64,000 nucleotides of DNA from Rebecca billardiae RCC1528 (Eukaryota; Haptophyta). This document shows positions 39,970 to 50,315 of the stretch, in pieces; the first letter of the stretch is position 1; each line of letters begins with the position of its first letter. The position numbers and the translations under genes are program-made. The notes beneath the pieces were generated by a model. It worked only from the letters and a program-made list of their open reading frames with translations, did no database searches and had not been told where the DNA came from. Location of the stretch: assembly GCA_965240325.2 (NCBI GenBank), contig OZ251226.1:3286001-3350000 (forward strand), in the 5' to 3' direction.

Positions 39970-40529
39970 CTCCTCCTCACCGACCACAGCGAGGTGCGGT
40001 GCCTGAGTGCGCGTGCGCGTGTGCGTAAGTGTGACGGTGGGCGCGTAAGGCGAGCGTGCGTGTGCGTGCCCGACTGTCTAGCTGCCAAGCTGTCCGGAAG
40101 CTGCGAATCGCAGCAGCGATCGAGGGACGTCTGGAGTTGCTCGCGAATCCGTCCGAGCAGTCGTACTCCAGTGAATGGACGCCTGCCGAGCTGGCTGACC
40201 AGGCTCGGGCTCGGCTTGGGCGTCGACGGGGGCGTGGTGCCCCAGGCAGTTGATCGAGTGATCGTGTGGTCGTGCCAGCTGCTGTGGACTTACCGAGATC
40301 CACCTGCCTGCTCCTCCTCGATGGGTCGCGTCGACGGCGACGGTGCACCACCGCGTGTGGGCTGGTGCAATGGGACATGGACTGGTCTCACGCGTAGAAC
40401 CTTGTGTCGGCTTCGGCCGCAGAATGACGCTGCCTCGCAACCGCGTGTCACGAAGAAGCTGCACATAGCGAGCGCGGAGATGATCGAGCGGCGCGCGGTG
40501 TCGATCGACATGATCGTATCCGCCGTCGC

Positions 40530-40766
40530 CTAGTGAACGCGTAGATCGCGCCTCATCTCCTCCTTGCGAGCTGCTCGGCCATCTTGGCGGTCGAGGGCTG
40601 CATTCATGAAGTCAATCGACTTGGTGTCGAGACTCCTCCTGCATCTGAGCAGGGCGTGCGACTCGGCGCACGATGACGACGCGAATGTCGCCGGAATGAG
40701 GTACGTCAGCACCTCCTCCTTGAAGGCTGCCGCGGTTGGGCTAGCCTGCCTTGGACCATCCGACTC
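40530..40766 (-). pseudogene. Short coding remnant in the LTR element interior
   Basis: A frame ending VLTYLIPATFASSSCAES ... AARKEEMRRDLRVH has protein-like content and may be a gag-end remnant. There is no zinc knuckle or protease motif and the frame is short. A coding role is unproven. Confidence 0.25.
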
Positions 40767-40877
40767 GGATGTGAATCGTCTCGCGAGCTCGCAACGCGCG
40801 ATGCGCGCGAGCGCGTTCCTTGCGCCAGCGAGGTCGGATCCGGTAACGAGCGCGTCTCGTTGCTGACTCCGATACCA

Positions 40878-41160
40878 TGTTAGACTGAAGAAGAAGCGTG
40901 GGTGCTCCCTACGCGCGTGTGGGCGATAGGTCCACCGGAAGCGACCAGGCGGGGCTAGGACCGCCCCGAAGGGGCGAGGCAGACGGGATCACATCATCGG
41001 ATAAAGGGTCGGGCAGCCCCAAACCCAGGGTTTGGGGCTCCGCGGACTGGCCGTGAGATAGTGTCGCCTCGTGCCTCCGCCGGTACGTACGGGTAGACGT
41101 GGAAACTTACCCGCGACTCCTGTGGAACGGTGTCACCGAGGACTGGTGCCCAGTCTGACA
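40878..41160 (-). repeat. 5' LTR (minus-strand orientation)
   Basis: 283-bp LTR with the primer-binding site abutting it at 40877-40865. It differs from its partner by only a few substitutions and 1-3 bp indels, implying relatively recent insertion. Confidence 0.9.
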
Positions 41161-41400
41161 ACGACTTCGGAGCTAACAGTGACAGTGTCACTCATCTTGG
41201 ACTGCTTGGCATAGCCGACTATTACTTAGTCTCAGACTACTAGCTATAGTAGCAGCAGTCGTAGTCGTTGGCATTGATGATGACGTCTTATATTGGCCCC
41301 GTGTGAGGCCCGTCGGTCCGTGAGCCCGCAGGGATCCGGCGGCGTCGCATGACGATGGGCTACTACGAAGTGCCGCCACTCTCACCGCTGCTGCCGTTGA

Positions 41401-43251
41401 TCAAGGCGCGGCAGCGTGTGCGGCCGGCAGGCCTCCGACTCGCCGCCTGCGCATGTAGCGCAGCACGCCGACGTGGGCAGCGCCCCGCTGGTGCGGCATG
41501 CGCGAGCGCACCGCCGGCATGGCGTGTGCGCCGCCGTCCTCGCGCTGCGCGCTCGCGTACACCTCGCGCAGCTGCCGCGCCGCCGACTCGGCGCCCGTGC
41601 GCTCGGCGCCGCGCGTGCGCGCCAGGCCGACGTCGCCCAGCGGGTCGGTCGGGTGCTGCACGTAGCACAGGTTGTCGCGCGGCTCCGCGCGCACGAGCGG
41701 CTGCTCGCCTCGGCGCAGCTTGAACTCGTCGTAGGCCGTCTGCGCGGCGAGCACGCTGCCGTGCATGTACCCGCCCAGCCGGTCGCACGAGTGCTCGCCC
41801 ACCCACAGCGCCGAGCCGTTCGCGCCGAACGGCCGGCTGAGCTCCGCCTCCCGCTCGAAGCCGTCGGTCGAGGGCGCGCCGTTCAGGTAGGTGCCGCGGA
41901 ACCACTCGTTCGAGCGCCACCGGGCGACGCGCACGTGCAGCGGCGCGCGCACCGCGCGGCGGCCAAAGACGGCGCGGAGGTCGCGCAGCAGCGTGTCCGC
42001 GACGGCGTCATCGCTCATCGCCTCGAGCCGGTCCGAGACCGGGCTGACCACCGTCGCGCACAGCAGCGGCGCGCCTGTGCGGCCGCGCTCGTGCGGCAGC
42101 AGCCGGCCCACGGCCTGCCAGACCGCGCCGCCTCGGCCCGAGGCGCTCATCACGTGCGCGAACTGCTCGGCGCCCCAGAAGCGGCGGTCGAAGAGGAAGT
42201 ACACCTTCATGTACAGCGGGTAGCTCAGCGAGGCGAGCGCCGCCAGCCGCGCGCCGCCCAGCCGCGGGCTGAACGCGTCGCCGCCCTCCTTGGCCGCGTT
42301 CCACTGGTGCACCGCGAGCGAGCGCGTGTCAAACAGCGCGGCGTACGAGTACGTGCTGCCGTTGCGCAGCGTGAGCGTGCGGCGCTCGGTGTCGACGTGG
42401 TCGACGGGGGAGGTGTAGCTCAGCCGTGCCGACGCGCGGCCGGGCCCGGGCCCGTCCGGCTGCGCGGTGAGGTGCATGTCCAGCCAGCAGCCCACCAGCT
42501 CCTCCGAGCCGCGCCCGTCCACGATCAGCCGGTCCTCCTCGGTGTGGGGCGGCTCGTACGTGGACTGCGGCGCGTTGTACAGCAGGCCGGTGGCCGTGGC
42601 TGACTCGGCGTACTCGAAGTCCACCTCCGCGCTCTGCACGAGCCACTCCTCCTCCGTGCTCGCGTACCAGCCGCACAGCCTGAGCGCGGCGCGCAGCGAG
42701 AGGTCGGGCGCGTCCGCGGAGAGCAGCGAGGCGCCGAGCCGGCCCACGCACGCCCACGCGGCGTCCCACGCGGCGTAGGGCACGCGCGCGGGCTCGCCCG
42801 TGGAGAGGTAGTCCTCCCACGACTCCCAGTCCTGCCGCCGCGTGCGCACGCCGCACGCCTCGATGCGCTCGGTCAGCGGGTGCCACGGGCCGCCGCCCTG
42901 CTGCCAGCCCGCGCCGCGCGGCACGTGCACGCCGCCCACGTCCGTGCGCTGCGCGCGGCCGCCGTAGGTGGAGCGCGCCTCGAAGGCCACAAAGTCCTTG
43001 CCGTCGCGCGCGAGGAGCGCCGCCAGCTCCGCGCCGCCGAAGCCGAGGCCGATCACGATCACGTCGAAGTGGCGCGCGGGCTGCAGCGCCGACGCGTCGC
43101 GCACGACAAAGCGCGGCGGCGGTGCCCGCGCAGCCGCCGGCGCAGAAGGGGCGATGTCGCCGCCCCACGTGCGCATCGCACCAAGCACCACGAACAGCGC
43201 GCCCCCGACGAGCGCGCACACTCGGCCGAGTCGGGCCCACGCGGCGACCAT
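41401..43251 (-). CDS. FAD-dependent amine oxidase (polyamine oxidase-like)
   Basis: A single exon encodes 616 residues. An N-terminal hydrophobic anchor (VCALVGGALFVVLGAM) precedes the dinucleotide-binding motif VIVIGLGFGGAELAALLARD with EARSTYGGRA. The loop reads GLGFGG rather than the usual GAGxxG. The amine-oxidase core has PLYMKVYFLFDRRFWG, whose Lys matches the conserved flavin-proximal Lys. The C-terminal FAD motif is WVGEHSCDRLGGYMHGSVL. The family oxidises amines to imines/aldehydes with release of H2O2. The substrate is unknown (polyamines or amino acids are both possible). The membrane anchor suggests a secretory-pathway or organelle-membrane location. It is head-to-head with the voltage-sensor-like gene. 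Confidence 0.82.
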   Translation of the reverse strand: MVAAWARLGRVCALVGGALFVVLGAMRTWGGDIAPSAPAAARAPPPRFVVRDASALQPARHFDVIVIGLGFGGAELAALLARDGKDFVAFEARSTYGGRAQRTDVGGVHVPRGAGWQQGGGPWHPLTERIEACGVRTRRQDWESWEDYLSTGEPARVPYAAWDAAWACVGRLGASLLSADAPDLSLRAALRLCGWYASTEEEWLVQSAEVDFEYAESATATGLLYNAPQSTYEPPHTEEDRLIVDGRGSEELVGCWLDMHLTAQPDGPGPGRASARLSYTSPVDHVDTERRTLTLRNGSTYSYAALFDTRSLAVHQWNAAKEGGDAFSPRLGGARLAALASLSYPLYMKVYFLFDRRFWGAEQFAHVMSASGRGGAVWQAVGRLLPHERGRTGAPLLCATVVSPVSDRLEAMSDDAVADTLLRDLRAVFGRRAVRAPLHVRVARWRSNEWFRGTYLNGAPSTDGFEREAELSRPFGANGSALWVGEHSCDRLGGYMHGSVLAAQTAYDEFKLRRGEQPLVRAEPRDNLCYVQHPTDPLGDVGLARTRGAERTGAESAARQLREVYASAQREDGGAHAMPAVRSRMPHQRGAAHVGVLRYMRRRRVGGLPAAHAAAP

Positions 43252-43449
43252 CGGGACCGTCCACGGCCGCCGTCGTCGAAAAGTCGTCCACCGATCGATG
43301 ATGAAAAGTGAAAACCGACTTCCTATCTACGAAGATTCGGACGCAAAATCGCAATAAATCTTTCGCCGCCGCAGCAGGTTTGGTGCAACACGCCGCACAC
43401 ACACCGGGCCCGGGCGGCTTGATGGGCGCGAAGTGAGCCCGTCTGACTC
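43252..43449. promoter_or_regulatory. Bidirectional promoter region
   Basis: 198 bp lie between divergent ATGs at 43251 (-) and 43450 (+), with a locally AT-richer core at 43285-43360 (TCTTTCGCCG, AAAAGTGAAAACC). The role is inferred from geometry and composition. Confidence 0.4.
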
Positions 43450-45504
43450 ATGATGAGGCATGGTGTTGACCCGACGCGGGGCGGCTTGTCGCCGCCCCGG
43501 TCGGACTCGCCGGCGCGGCGGCGCGCGCAGCTGATGCGCCGCGTGCAGACCATGTCGGCGCTGGACGACCGCCCCGAGCTCGCCGACTGGCGCGACTCCG
43601 TCCTCCGCCGCCCGCTCAACGTGAAGCGCGTGGCGGGCGAGGCGGAGGACCTGCCCGCCGACCACCCCGAGCTGGGTCCGCGCGCGTTCCGCGCGGCGTG
43701 GGCGCGGCGCAACCGGTCGCGGCCGTGGCTGGCGCGCGTGGTGCACCCCAACTCAACCGGCCGGCGCGCGTGGGACGCGCTCACCGGCCTCTTCGTCCTC
43801 GTCTCGATCTCGCAGGTGCCGCTGCAATACGTGCTCGCCTGGTGGCCGTACATCCCGCTCGCCGAGACGCTCGCGCCGCTGCTGGCGTTCGTGCGCGTGT
43901 GGTTCGTGGCGGAGATCGTGCTGAACCTGCGCACCGGGTACGTCACGCCCGAGGGCACGCTCGTGATGGACCCGCTCCGCATCGCGCGCCGGTACCTCTG
44001 CTCAGGCTGGCTGCTGCTCGACCTGCTCGGCGTGCTGCCGCTCGAGGCGCTCGTGGAGCGCGCGGGGATCGCGCACGCGCTGCGCCCGCCGACGCGGGTG
44101 GAGTGGTGGCAGCGGCCGGGCCAGGCGCTCGGCCGCGTGCGCCGCTTCTCCGGCCGGCTGCTGCGCACGCTGCGCGCCGTGTGCGCGCGGCGCGGCGGCG
44201 GGCGGCGCGCCGCGTCCGCCCGGCTCGTGCAGGAGGCGTGGGAGTGGTCCGCGCTCGCGTACCGGTGCAAGCGCGGCACGCAGGACACGGACCTGGCGTA
44301 CTGCGAGTGGCACGAGACGGCGCTCGAGCAGGCCGTCAACGTGTACCGCCTCTGCCGCCAGCTGCACGTGTACCGCGTGCTCGCGGCCGCGCACGCGCAC
44401 GGCGTGTCGATGTGGACGGCGGTGCACGTGCTCGCGCGGATGGGCGCGCTCGGCGACCGCACGCTCAAGCTGGTGTACCTGACCAAGTGGCACAAGCTGC
44501 GCCGGCTGCTGCACCTGACGAGCCTGTGGCGGATCGCGAGCACCTGGCTCGCGCTCCGCCGCGCGCAGGCGCGCGTTGCCATCGCGAGCATGCGCCGCTC
44601 CGTCTCGACCGAGCGGCTGCACTCGCTCTGCGCCTCGCTGTCGCGCAACGTCTCGCGCCACGCCAACCTGGACGCGCTGGCGGCGGACGTGGAGGCGCTC
44701 GCGGTCGACCTGGGCGGGCTGGGGCTGCGCGTGGCGAGCGTGCCCGCGCGGCTGGGCGAGATGATGCCGGGCAGCCCCTCGCCGCTCCCCAGCCCGTTCG
44801 ACCTGCGCGCGGGCGCGGCCGCCGCCTCGCGGCCCGCGCGCGCTCTGCTGCCGGCCGTGCCGAGCCTGCCAGCGTGGGCGGCCGCGCTCGAGCGCGGGCC
44901 GGGCGCGCCCTCGCCGCGCGGCGTGTACACGCGCGCGCCGAGGCGCTTCCCCCGCGCCGCCAACCGCGCGGACGAGGACGCGCTGCTCGAGCTGCTCTCG
45001 CGCGGCGCGCAGTCGCCGCCGCGCTCGCCGCAGCGCGCCGCCGCCAACTCGGCCGCGCGGATGCGCGGCGAGCCCGCGCCGCGGGCGGCGCGCGCGCGCA
45101 CGCCGCCGGCGCGGATGCTCGTCGAGATTGCGATCCCGCCGGCCGGCGAGGCGTCGGACGCCGTGCTGGTGGACGATGACGACCGCGCGCGGCTCAAGCG
45201 CTCGCGCGCGGACTCGGGTGGGACGAGCTCGGCGGCGCGCGCGTCGGGGCGGCCGCGGCTGCCGAGCGCGCTCTTCATGATGCGCCCCGGCTACACGGAC
45301 GCGCTGCCAGAGGCGGTGAAGGAGGAGGAGGAGGAGGAGGAGGAGGACGTCGACGGCACGGACTCGGAGGCGAGCGGGCCGTGGGTCATGCCGCCGCCCT
45401 CGCCGATCGGGACGATCACGCGCCAGCCGACGCCGACGGACGCCGATGCGGAGACGCTCAGCCGCATCTGCGCCGCGCCGTTTGCGCCGCGCGCCGGGCT
45501 GTAG
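43450..45504 (+). CDS. Voltage-sensor-like membrane protein related to EAG/HCN/CNG channels but lacking pore
   Basis: A single exon encodes 684 residues. After a basic N-terminus, three membrane segments match S1-S3 of cyclic-nucleotide-gated/EAG-type channels: LTGLFVLVSISQVPLQYVL (~108), the S2 block WFVAEIVLNLRTGYVTPEGT with VMDPLRIARRYL, then S3 WLLLDLLGVLPLEALVE. These are the hallmark 'D..LNfrTGy....G..v.D...Ia..Yl..WF.lDl.s..P' positions. No S4 arginine ladder, pore helix with GYG, S6 or cyclic-nucleotide domain follows. Instead there are ~270 mostly helical basic residues (RLCRQLHVYRVLAAAHAHG, WHKLRRLLHLTSLWR) and a disordered tail with an acidic run (EEEEEEEED). It is not truncated by a frameshift, because the frame stays open. 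It may be a regulatory or assembly subunit. Confidence 0.62.
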   Translation: MMRHGVDPTRGGLSPPRSDSPARRRAQLMRRVQTMSALDDRPELADWRDSVLRRPLNVKRVAGEAEDLPADHPELGPRAFRAAWARRNRSRPWLARVVHPNSTGRRAWDALTGLFVLVSISQVPLQYVLAWWPYIPLAETLAPLLAFVRVWFVAEIVLNLRTGYVTPEGTLVMDPLRIARRYLCSGWLLLDLLGVLPLEALVERAGIAHALRPPTRVEWWQRPGQALGRVRRFSGRLLRTLRAVCARRGGGRRAASARLVQEAWEWSALAYRCKRGTQDTDLAYCEWHETALEQAVNVYRLCRQLHVYRVLAAAHAHGVSMWTAVHVLARMGALGDRTLKLVYLTKWHKLRRLLHLTSLWRIASTWLALRRAQARVAIASMRRSVSTERLHSLCASLSRNVSRHANLDALAADVEALAVDLGGLGLRVASVPARLGEMMPGSPSPLPSPFDLRAGAAAASRPARALLPAVPSLPAWAAALERGPGAPSPRGVYTRAPRRFPRAANRADEDALLELLSRGAQSPPRSPQRAAANSAARMRGEPAPRAARARTPPARMLVEIAIPPAGEASDAVLVDDDDRARLKRSRADSGGTSSAARASGRPRLPSALFMMRPGYTDALPEAVKEEEEEEEEDVDGTDSEASGPWVMPPPSPIGTITRQPTPTDADAETLSRICAAPFAPRAGL

Positions 45505-45757
45505 CGAGCCGGCGCCTCGCTGCCGGCCTAAGACTGAGTGAGTGAGTCTGCTCTGACGACTCGTCTGCTGAGCATGTACGTTTTTGAAGACGACGATGTA
45601 GTCGTACTATACGACGACAGCTAGAGAGAGAGAGAGAGAGAGAGACTCGTCAGAGAGAGAGACGCGAGATCTTGATGATCAGACGAGATCGAGTCCGTGA
45701 GACTCGAGAGCTAGTTAGAGAGACGGTCTGAGAGAGCAGAGACGCGGAGAGAGAGAG

Positions 45758-45794
<37 letters not shown>

Positions 45795-45996
45795 AGAAAG
45801 AGAGAGAGAGAGAGAGAGCAGAGAGAGAGAGAGAGAGAGAGAGAGATGAGAGAGAGTATATCGCCGCAATAGATCGGGGCACGGAGTCGGGCTGCTCACT
45901 GACGAGTCGCTGCGCAGGCCCGGGCACCGCATCACAGCCCGCGGGCGACCATGCCGACGGCAGCCACAGCGCACCGCTGGCCCGCGCGGAGCGCGC
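45505..45996. other. Intergenic (GA)n-rich spacer
   Basis: 490 bp lie between convergent genes. Imperfect (GA)n/AGAGAG tracts at 45622-45662 and 45718-45858 dominate. Apparent Leu/Ser-repeat frames across it are microsatellite artefacts. Confidence 0.75.
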
Positions 45997-47049
45997 TCAT
46001 CGCCGGCCCTGCCACGCGCGTTGCCCTCGGCGCGGCGGCGCGGCTGTCCGGTGCGGGCTCACTGGGCTGTTCTGCCGCGTGACCTCTTTCGCGCGCTCCT
46101 TGCTCCAGCCGTAGAGCAGGGTGAGCACGCGCCGCACCGCCGCGATCTGCACGCCCGAGATGCCGTGCGCGCCGTGCGAGGCGGAGCCCGCGCCGAAGAG
46201 GAACATCGGGCGCACGGAGACGAGCGTCGGCGCCACGTGCCCGTCGTACAGCAGCCAGTCTGCGCGCAGGCACGGCTTGGCGCGCAGGTCCAGAGTGCCC
46301 ACGGGTGCGGGCGCGGGCGAGTCGTATGCGGCGGCGGCGGCGCTCGGGCCGCCGGGCCAGTAGCGCGCGAGCATGGCGTGCAGCGCGCGGGTCGAGACCG
46401 CGTACGCGGCGGTCGACCACCCCTCGTTCTTCCCGTCGCGCGCGCCGACCAGCTCCTCGTGCCGCACGAGCAGCCCGCCCGCCGCGTGCCGCGCGGCCAG
46501 CCGCCTGTAGTGCGCACTCGTCGTGATGAGCGAGAGCTGCAGCAGGCCCCACTCGGGCGGGAGGGCGGCCCAGAGCCGGTCGGCGGCGGCGGGCGCGCTG
46601 CCGGATGGCGCCGTCCACTCGCCCAGCAGCCGCACGTCCACGTCCTCCTCGACGATCAGCGCGCCGTGCCGCCGCGCGTGCGCGGGCGCGTGCGCGAGGT
46701 GTCTGTGCGCGGCCGCCATGGCGCGCAGGTGGGAGAGCAGGATGGCGACCTCGGCGAGGGAGGGCGAGGGGCAGGTCTCGGCGGTGCGAGGCGGCGCGGG
46801 GTGCCTGAGCACCTCGAACGCGGCCCCCTCGGCTCGGCCTCGCAGGGCGGGGCGCGCCGCGCTGAAGACGAACGGGTCGGCCGTGCCCGCGGGGAAGATG
46901 GTCGTTGACATGAGCGCTGGCACGTGCTCGATGCGGCCGCAGAGCCCCGCGGCGGCGAGGCGCGCCTCGAGGGACGGGTTTGGCGCCTTGGCGATGTAGA
47001 AGACGGGGATCGTCGCGAGGACCGTGCGCGCGCCCAGGGGTGTGCACAT
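45997..47049 (-). CDS. GT25-like glycosyltransferase
   Basis: 350 residues from the ATG of MCTPLGARTVLATIPVF (a GTG extension eight codons upstream is ignored). The N-terminal strand IPVFYIAKAPNPSLEARL, with the sentence-like order strand/Arg-rich helix, and the central ALIVEEDVDVRLL (acidic metal-binding equivalent of the family's LEDD), then WGLLQLSLITTSAHY and STAAYAVSTRALHAML (the 'g.gaYlis..aa..ll' block) resemble family 25/LPS glycosyltransferases. Later RADWLLYDG fits the nucleotide-sugar/acceptor loop. GT25 members add galactose or glucose to glycans or collagen-type hydroxylysine. Acceptor and donor are unknown here. No clear signal peptide is visible, so the location is uncertain. 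Confidence 0.5.
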   Translation of the reverse strand: MCTPLGARTVLATIPVFYIAKAPNPSLEARLAAAGLCGRIEHVPALMSTTIFPAGTADPFVFSAARPALRGRAEGAAFEVLRHPAPPRTAETCPSPSLAEVAILLSHLRAMAAAHRHLAHAPAHARRHGALIVEEDVDVRLLGEWTAPSGSAPAAADRLWAALPPEWGLLQLSLITTSAHYRRLAARHAAGGLLVRHEELVGARDGKNEGWSTAAYAVSTRALHAMLARYWPGGPSAAAAAYDSPAPAPVGTLDLRAKPCLRADWLLYDGHVAPTLVSVRPMFLFGAGSASHGAHGISGVQIAAVRRVLTLLYGWSKERAKEVTRQNSPVSPHRTAAPPRRGQRAWQGRR

Positions 47050-47221
47050 GGCGAGCGGACGGTGAGGCGTCACGCAGGCGCCGCCATCGTGATGCTACTA
47101 CAGTTTACTATGTTTTAACGTGCACACTTGGTTAAGGCGTTTACTACAGTTTATTTGTTTTAACGTGCGTAAGGCTCACGGTGGCAGGTTGCCGCGCCAT
47201 CCTTCATCGCACGCTCTCCGA

Positions 47222-47355
47222 AAAGAATAAGAGACGCACACAGCTCAGGCAGGCGAGATTTTACTAAGAACGAATAAGAGACGCACTCAGCTCAGGCAGG
47301 CGAGATCTTTATTACTGCTAAGAAATAAGAATACCAGACGCTCACAGGCAGGCGA
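47222..47355 (+). repeat. Three degenerate copies of the 44-bp repeat
   Basis: The sequence AAGAATAAGAGACGCACACA with CTCAGGCAGGCGAG occurs at 47222-47257. It recurs with changes at 47258-47304 and, shortened, at 47320-47355. Cleaner copies lie at 59.9-63 kb. Confidence 0.8.
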
Positions 47356-48619
47356 GAGTATGCTGATACGAATTCGGCGCGCGATCGAATTTGATATGCA
47401 TCATGCATGCTGATTAAAATGTGCCGTGAGGCGTGAGCCCATTTGCATGCGCCAGAATCACATGGCAAATAATTATAATGATGCGCTGACGACGATATAG
47501 TCATGACGATAGTAGTCCTCGCCCTCGCTCGGGGCAAACCGGCACAGCAGGTCCATGCGAGCCGCGCAGCGCAGGTGGATCGCGCTCCAGCAGCTCAAGG
47601 CCGCGCTCACGAGCCATGGCGATCGCGGTTCAGCGGCTATGCTCTGCCTGTGCCACCCGGCCCAGCCGCGCCCGGACTTCGTGTCACAGTCGACGATCGG
47701 GCACTGATGCCGACGACGAATCAGGAGACCTGCGCCGTAGTCCTACCTGTGTCGTTAACGGTTATTATAAATCATATATCATCAGAATGAGTATAGATGC
47801 AGGAGACCTGACACTGCGCCGTCCTCCGCGCGGCCCGCCGCCGGTACGCCCACGGTACTCTGGGGTCTGGGGCCGGTACCTGCGTCGTTATTAAATCATA
47901 TATATATATATATATATATATGTCTAGCCGTCCTCGTGAACGCCGACGCCAACTGCTGGCCGAAGGTGGGCACGCCGCCTGGCATGTCGATGCCGAGGCG
48001 GCTGATTTACGTGTCCTCATGCCTTGGCGAGCGGCAGCAGATGCGGTGGGCATGCCGCTCGCCGTCGACGAGACGCGGTGCGTGAGTGATCCCGCGCGGA
48101 CGTCCGCTGACGGAAGGCTGAGCGCCTGCGGACTCGTCGACTGAACCTCCACCTGACCGCCCGGGAGCAGCACTGCTGGGGACCTAACCTGAAAAACCCA
48201 ATCGTGTTGGGAGGCAGGGGGTCACATGAGCCCTAAGTGCAGCGCCGCAGGACCGGGCGGTCGGACGGCGGGTGTTGTGGTCCCGCCGCCCGAGCACCAG
48301 ACCAACGGGCCCTGGGTGGGCGGGTTGCCGAAAGATGTTGGTCGGTGCACGCGACGCGCCACCCGCGTGCGAGCCGCCGCCGCCGGCGACGCAGGGCCAC
48401 GAGCCCGGCTGCAGCCATCTCGCGCGCCCGCGCCTGGCGAAGCAGCCAGGGGGCGCCGGAAACAGCAGATCTCCGCGGCGACAAACCCGGACAGACTGTT
48501 TGTCCGGGAGCAGCGCTTTGAGGCGATGGTCTGGTAGAGGGCGATGTGGCTGATGAGCGGCGCTGGCGCCCGGCGTTCTTGTCGTCCTCTTAGACAATCA
48601 GTTATTGTACCAATAACCC

Positions 48620-48788
<169 letters not shown>

Positions 48789-48886
48789 GACGAAGTGCAT
48801 GGTCGGCGCCGCGGCGCGACGCTTTGCTCATATCAAGCTAGTATAGTGATCAAGTCATCGTCTGATAGACGATTCAGCAGCAGACA

Positions 48887-50095
48887 TCATAGCCTTGCGT
48901 CGCCGCTGCCCGGCCCCGACTCAGCGCACGCGGGGCCCGAGCTCGACGCGGGGCCCGCCGCGCCGCTGCCGCCTGCGCGGAGAGACGCAGAGAGCACAGC
49001 GCATGCAGCGCGCGCAGAGTCGAGGCAGCCGTCGAAGCGCGAGCCGTACGCGCTGAGCGCGTCGCCGGCGAGCACGACAGGCAGCCGGCCGCTCGGCGCG
49101 TCCGCACCGACGCCGATCGCGGCCGCTCCGAGCGCGAGCGGCGTGCGCACCTGCGAGTACGTCCAGCGCATGAGGCGCACCTCGCGCGCAGCGGGCAGCC
49201 CGGGGAGCAGCCGCCGCACGCTCTCCACCAGCTCGTCCCGCGCCGACGCGTCGTCCGCCGCCAGCTCGGTCCGCGCGAGCGCAAACGGCACGCTCGAGTG
49301 TGCGAGGAGGGCGGGCGGCTCAGCCGCGCCCACGCCGCGCTTGGCGGCGCAGCGCGAGAGGAAGGCGAGACTGGGCTCCTCGTCGCGCGAGACGTAGCGG
49401 CAGGCCCAGCCGAGGCCGTCGAGGAACGCGCGCGCGCCCTCGTCCGCGCCGTCCCAGAAGAGCGACAGCGAGAAGCGCGTCGAGTACTGCGCCGAGCCCA
49501 GAGCGGCGCGCAGCCCGCCGCCTCCATGCGCGTCGATGGCGGCCGGGAGCGCGCCGCCGAGCTCAAGCAGCTGGGGCAGCGGCGTGGTGAGCACGACCGC
49601 GTCGAAGCGCAGGTCTTCGGCGGGCTCGGCACCCTCCGCCTCGACGCGCCAGCCACCGGACCCGTCGTCCGCGTGGTGCAAGGCGAGCACACGCCGGCCG
49701 AGCGCCACGCGCGCGCCCGTGTGCTCGAGCAGCGCCTTTGCGACGGCGTTCATACCCGCGGGCGCCACCCAGCTGCGACCGGAGCCGTCGGCGGCGCGCG
49801 TGCCGGCGATGGTCGCCTCCATCGGCTTGAGCACGCCGAGCGCCGCCAGCCGCTCGTACACACGCGCGTGCTCGGCCGGCAGGTCGTCCACCTCCGTGAG
49901 GTACTGCGCGCCCAGGTCTGTCTGGCCGCCCGTGTCGGAGCGGCGGACGCTGGTGCGCCCGCCCACGCCGCGCGCCTTGTCCCACACGTGCAGCTCGACC
50001 GCGCCGGCTGGCAGCTCGCGCTCCAGGAGGTGCGCCACCAAGGAGCCCGTGAGCCCCGCCCCAATCACCAGCACGCGCGAAGTCGCGCCCACCAT
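48887..50095 (-). CDS. RNLS: Renalase-like FAD/NAD(P)H oxidase
   Basis: A single exon encodes 402 residues, close to renalase length with a low-complexity Ser/Gly/Ala tail. The N-terminus closely follows animal renalase: [17 protein letters not shown] (Rossmann loop), [47 protein letters not shown] and [16 protein letters not shown]-terminal [20 protein letters not shown] forms the second FAD-contact motif. Renalase oxidises aberrant dihydro-NAD(P) isomers back to NAD(P)+, producing H2O2, a metabolite-repair role. There is no signal peptide, so the protein is probably cytosolic. The assignment is confident by motif order. It is head-to-head with a membrane-protein gene. Confidence 0.88.
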   Translation of the reverse strand: MVGATSRVLVIGAGLTGSLVAHLLERELPAGAVELHVWDKARGVGGRTSVRRSDTGGQTDLGAQYLTEVDDLPAEHARVYERLAALGVLKPMEATIAGTRAADGSGRSWVAPAGMNAVAKALLEHTGARVALGRRVLALHHADDGSGGWRVEAEGAEPAEDLRFDAVVLTTPLPQLLELGGALPAAIDAHGGGGLRAALGSAQYSTRFSLSLFWDGADEGARAFLDGLGWACRYVSRDEEPSLAFLSRCAAKRGVGAAEPPALLAHSSVPFALARTELAADDASARDELVESVRRLLPGLPAAREVRLMRWTYSQVRTPLALGAAAIGVGADAPSGRLPVVLAGDALSAYGSRFDGCLDSARAACAVLSASLRAGGSGAAGPASSSGPACAESGPGSGDARL

Positions 50096-50315
50096 TGTGC
50101 GGCACGCCGATCGAGAGCGAGGACGCTCGGGGATCTGCGCAGGGTGACGACGACGGGAGATCTCTCACGAGAGAATCTTTGACGAACTCTGCGGCAGGCC
50201 TGGGAAACATTACCGAAACCGAATACCGTACGTAAGCGCAAGAATCGCGCGCGATGCGAGAATCTGCGAAGTGGCCGGTGAGCAATCGCGTGCGTCCTCG
50301 CCGTCCAAGCCCAAG
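50096..50315. promoter_or_regulatory. Bidirectional promoter region
   Basis: 220 bp lie between divergent ATGs at 50095 (-) and 50316 (+), with a lower-GC core at 50160-50240. The role is inferred from geometry. Confidence 0.35.

Larger units (their letters stand above)
39689..41160 (-). mobile_element. Complete non-autonomous LTR retrotransposon (TRIM-like)
   Basis: Two direct repeats, 39689-39969 (281 bp) and 40878-41160 (283 bp), start TGTTAGACTGAAG and end CAGTCTGACA (TG...CA). Both outer sides carry ACGAC (39684-39688 and 41161-41165), a 5-bp target duplication. Read on the minus strand, the LTR is followed at once by TGGTATCGGAGTC, matching a tRNA-Met primer-binding site (canonical TGGTATCAGAGC). 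A polypurine tract GGTGAGGAGGAG precedes the other LTR. The interior is only ~908 bp and has no reverse transcriptase or integrase, so it depends on a partner, probably Copia-like. Confidence 0.9.

Noticed and set aside
45711-45974. Leu/Ser repeat frames
   Set aside because: Direct translation of (GA)n microsatellite.
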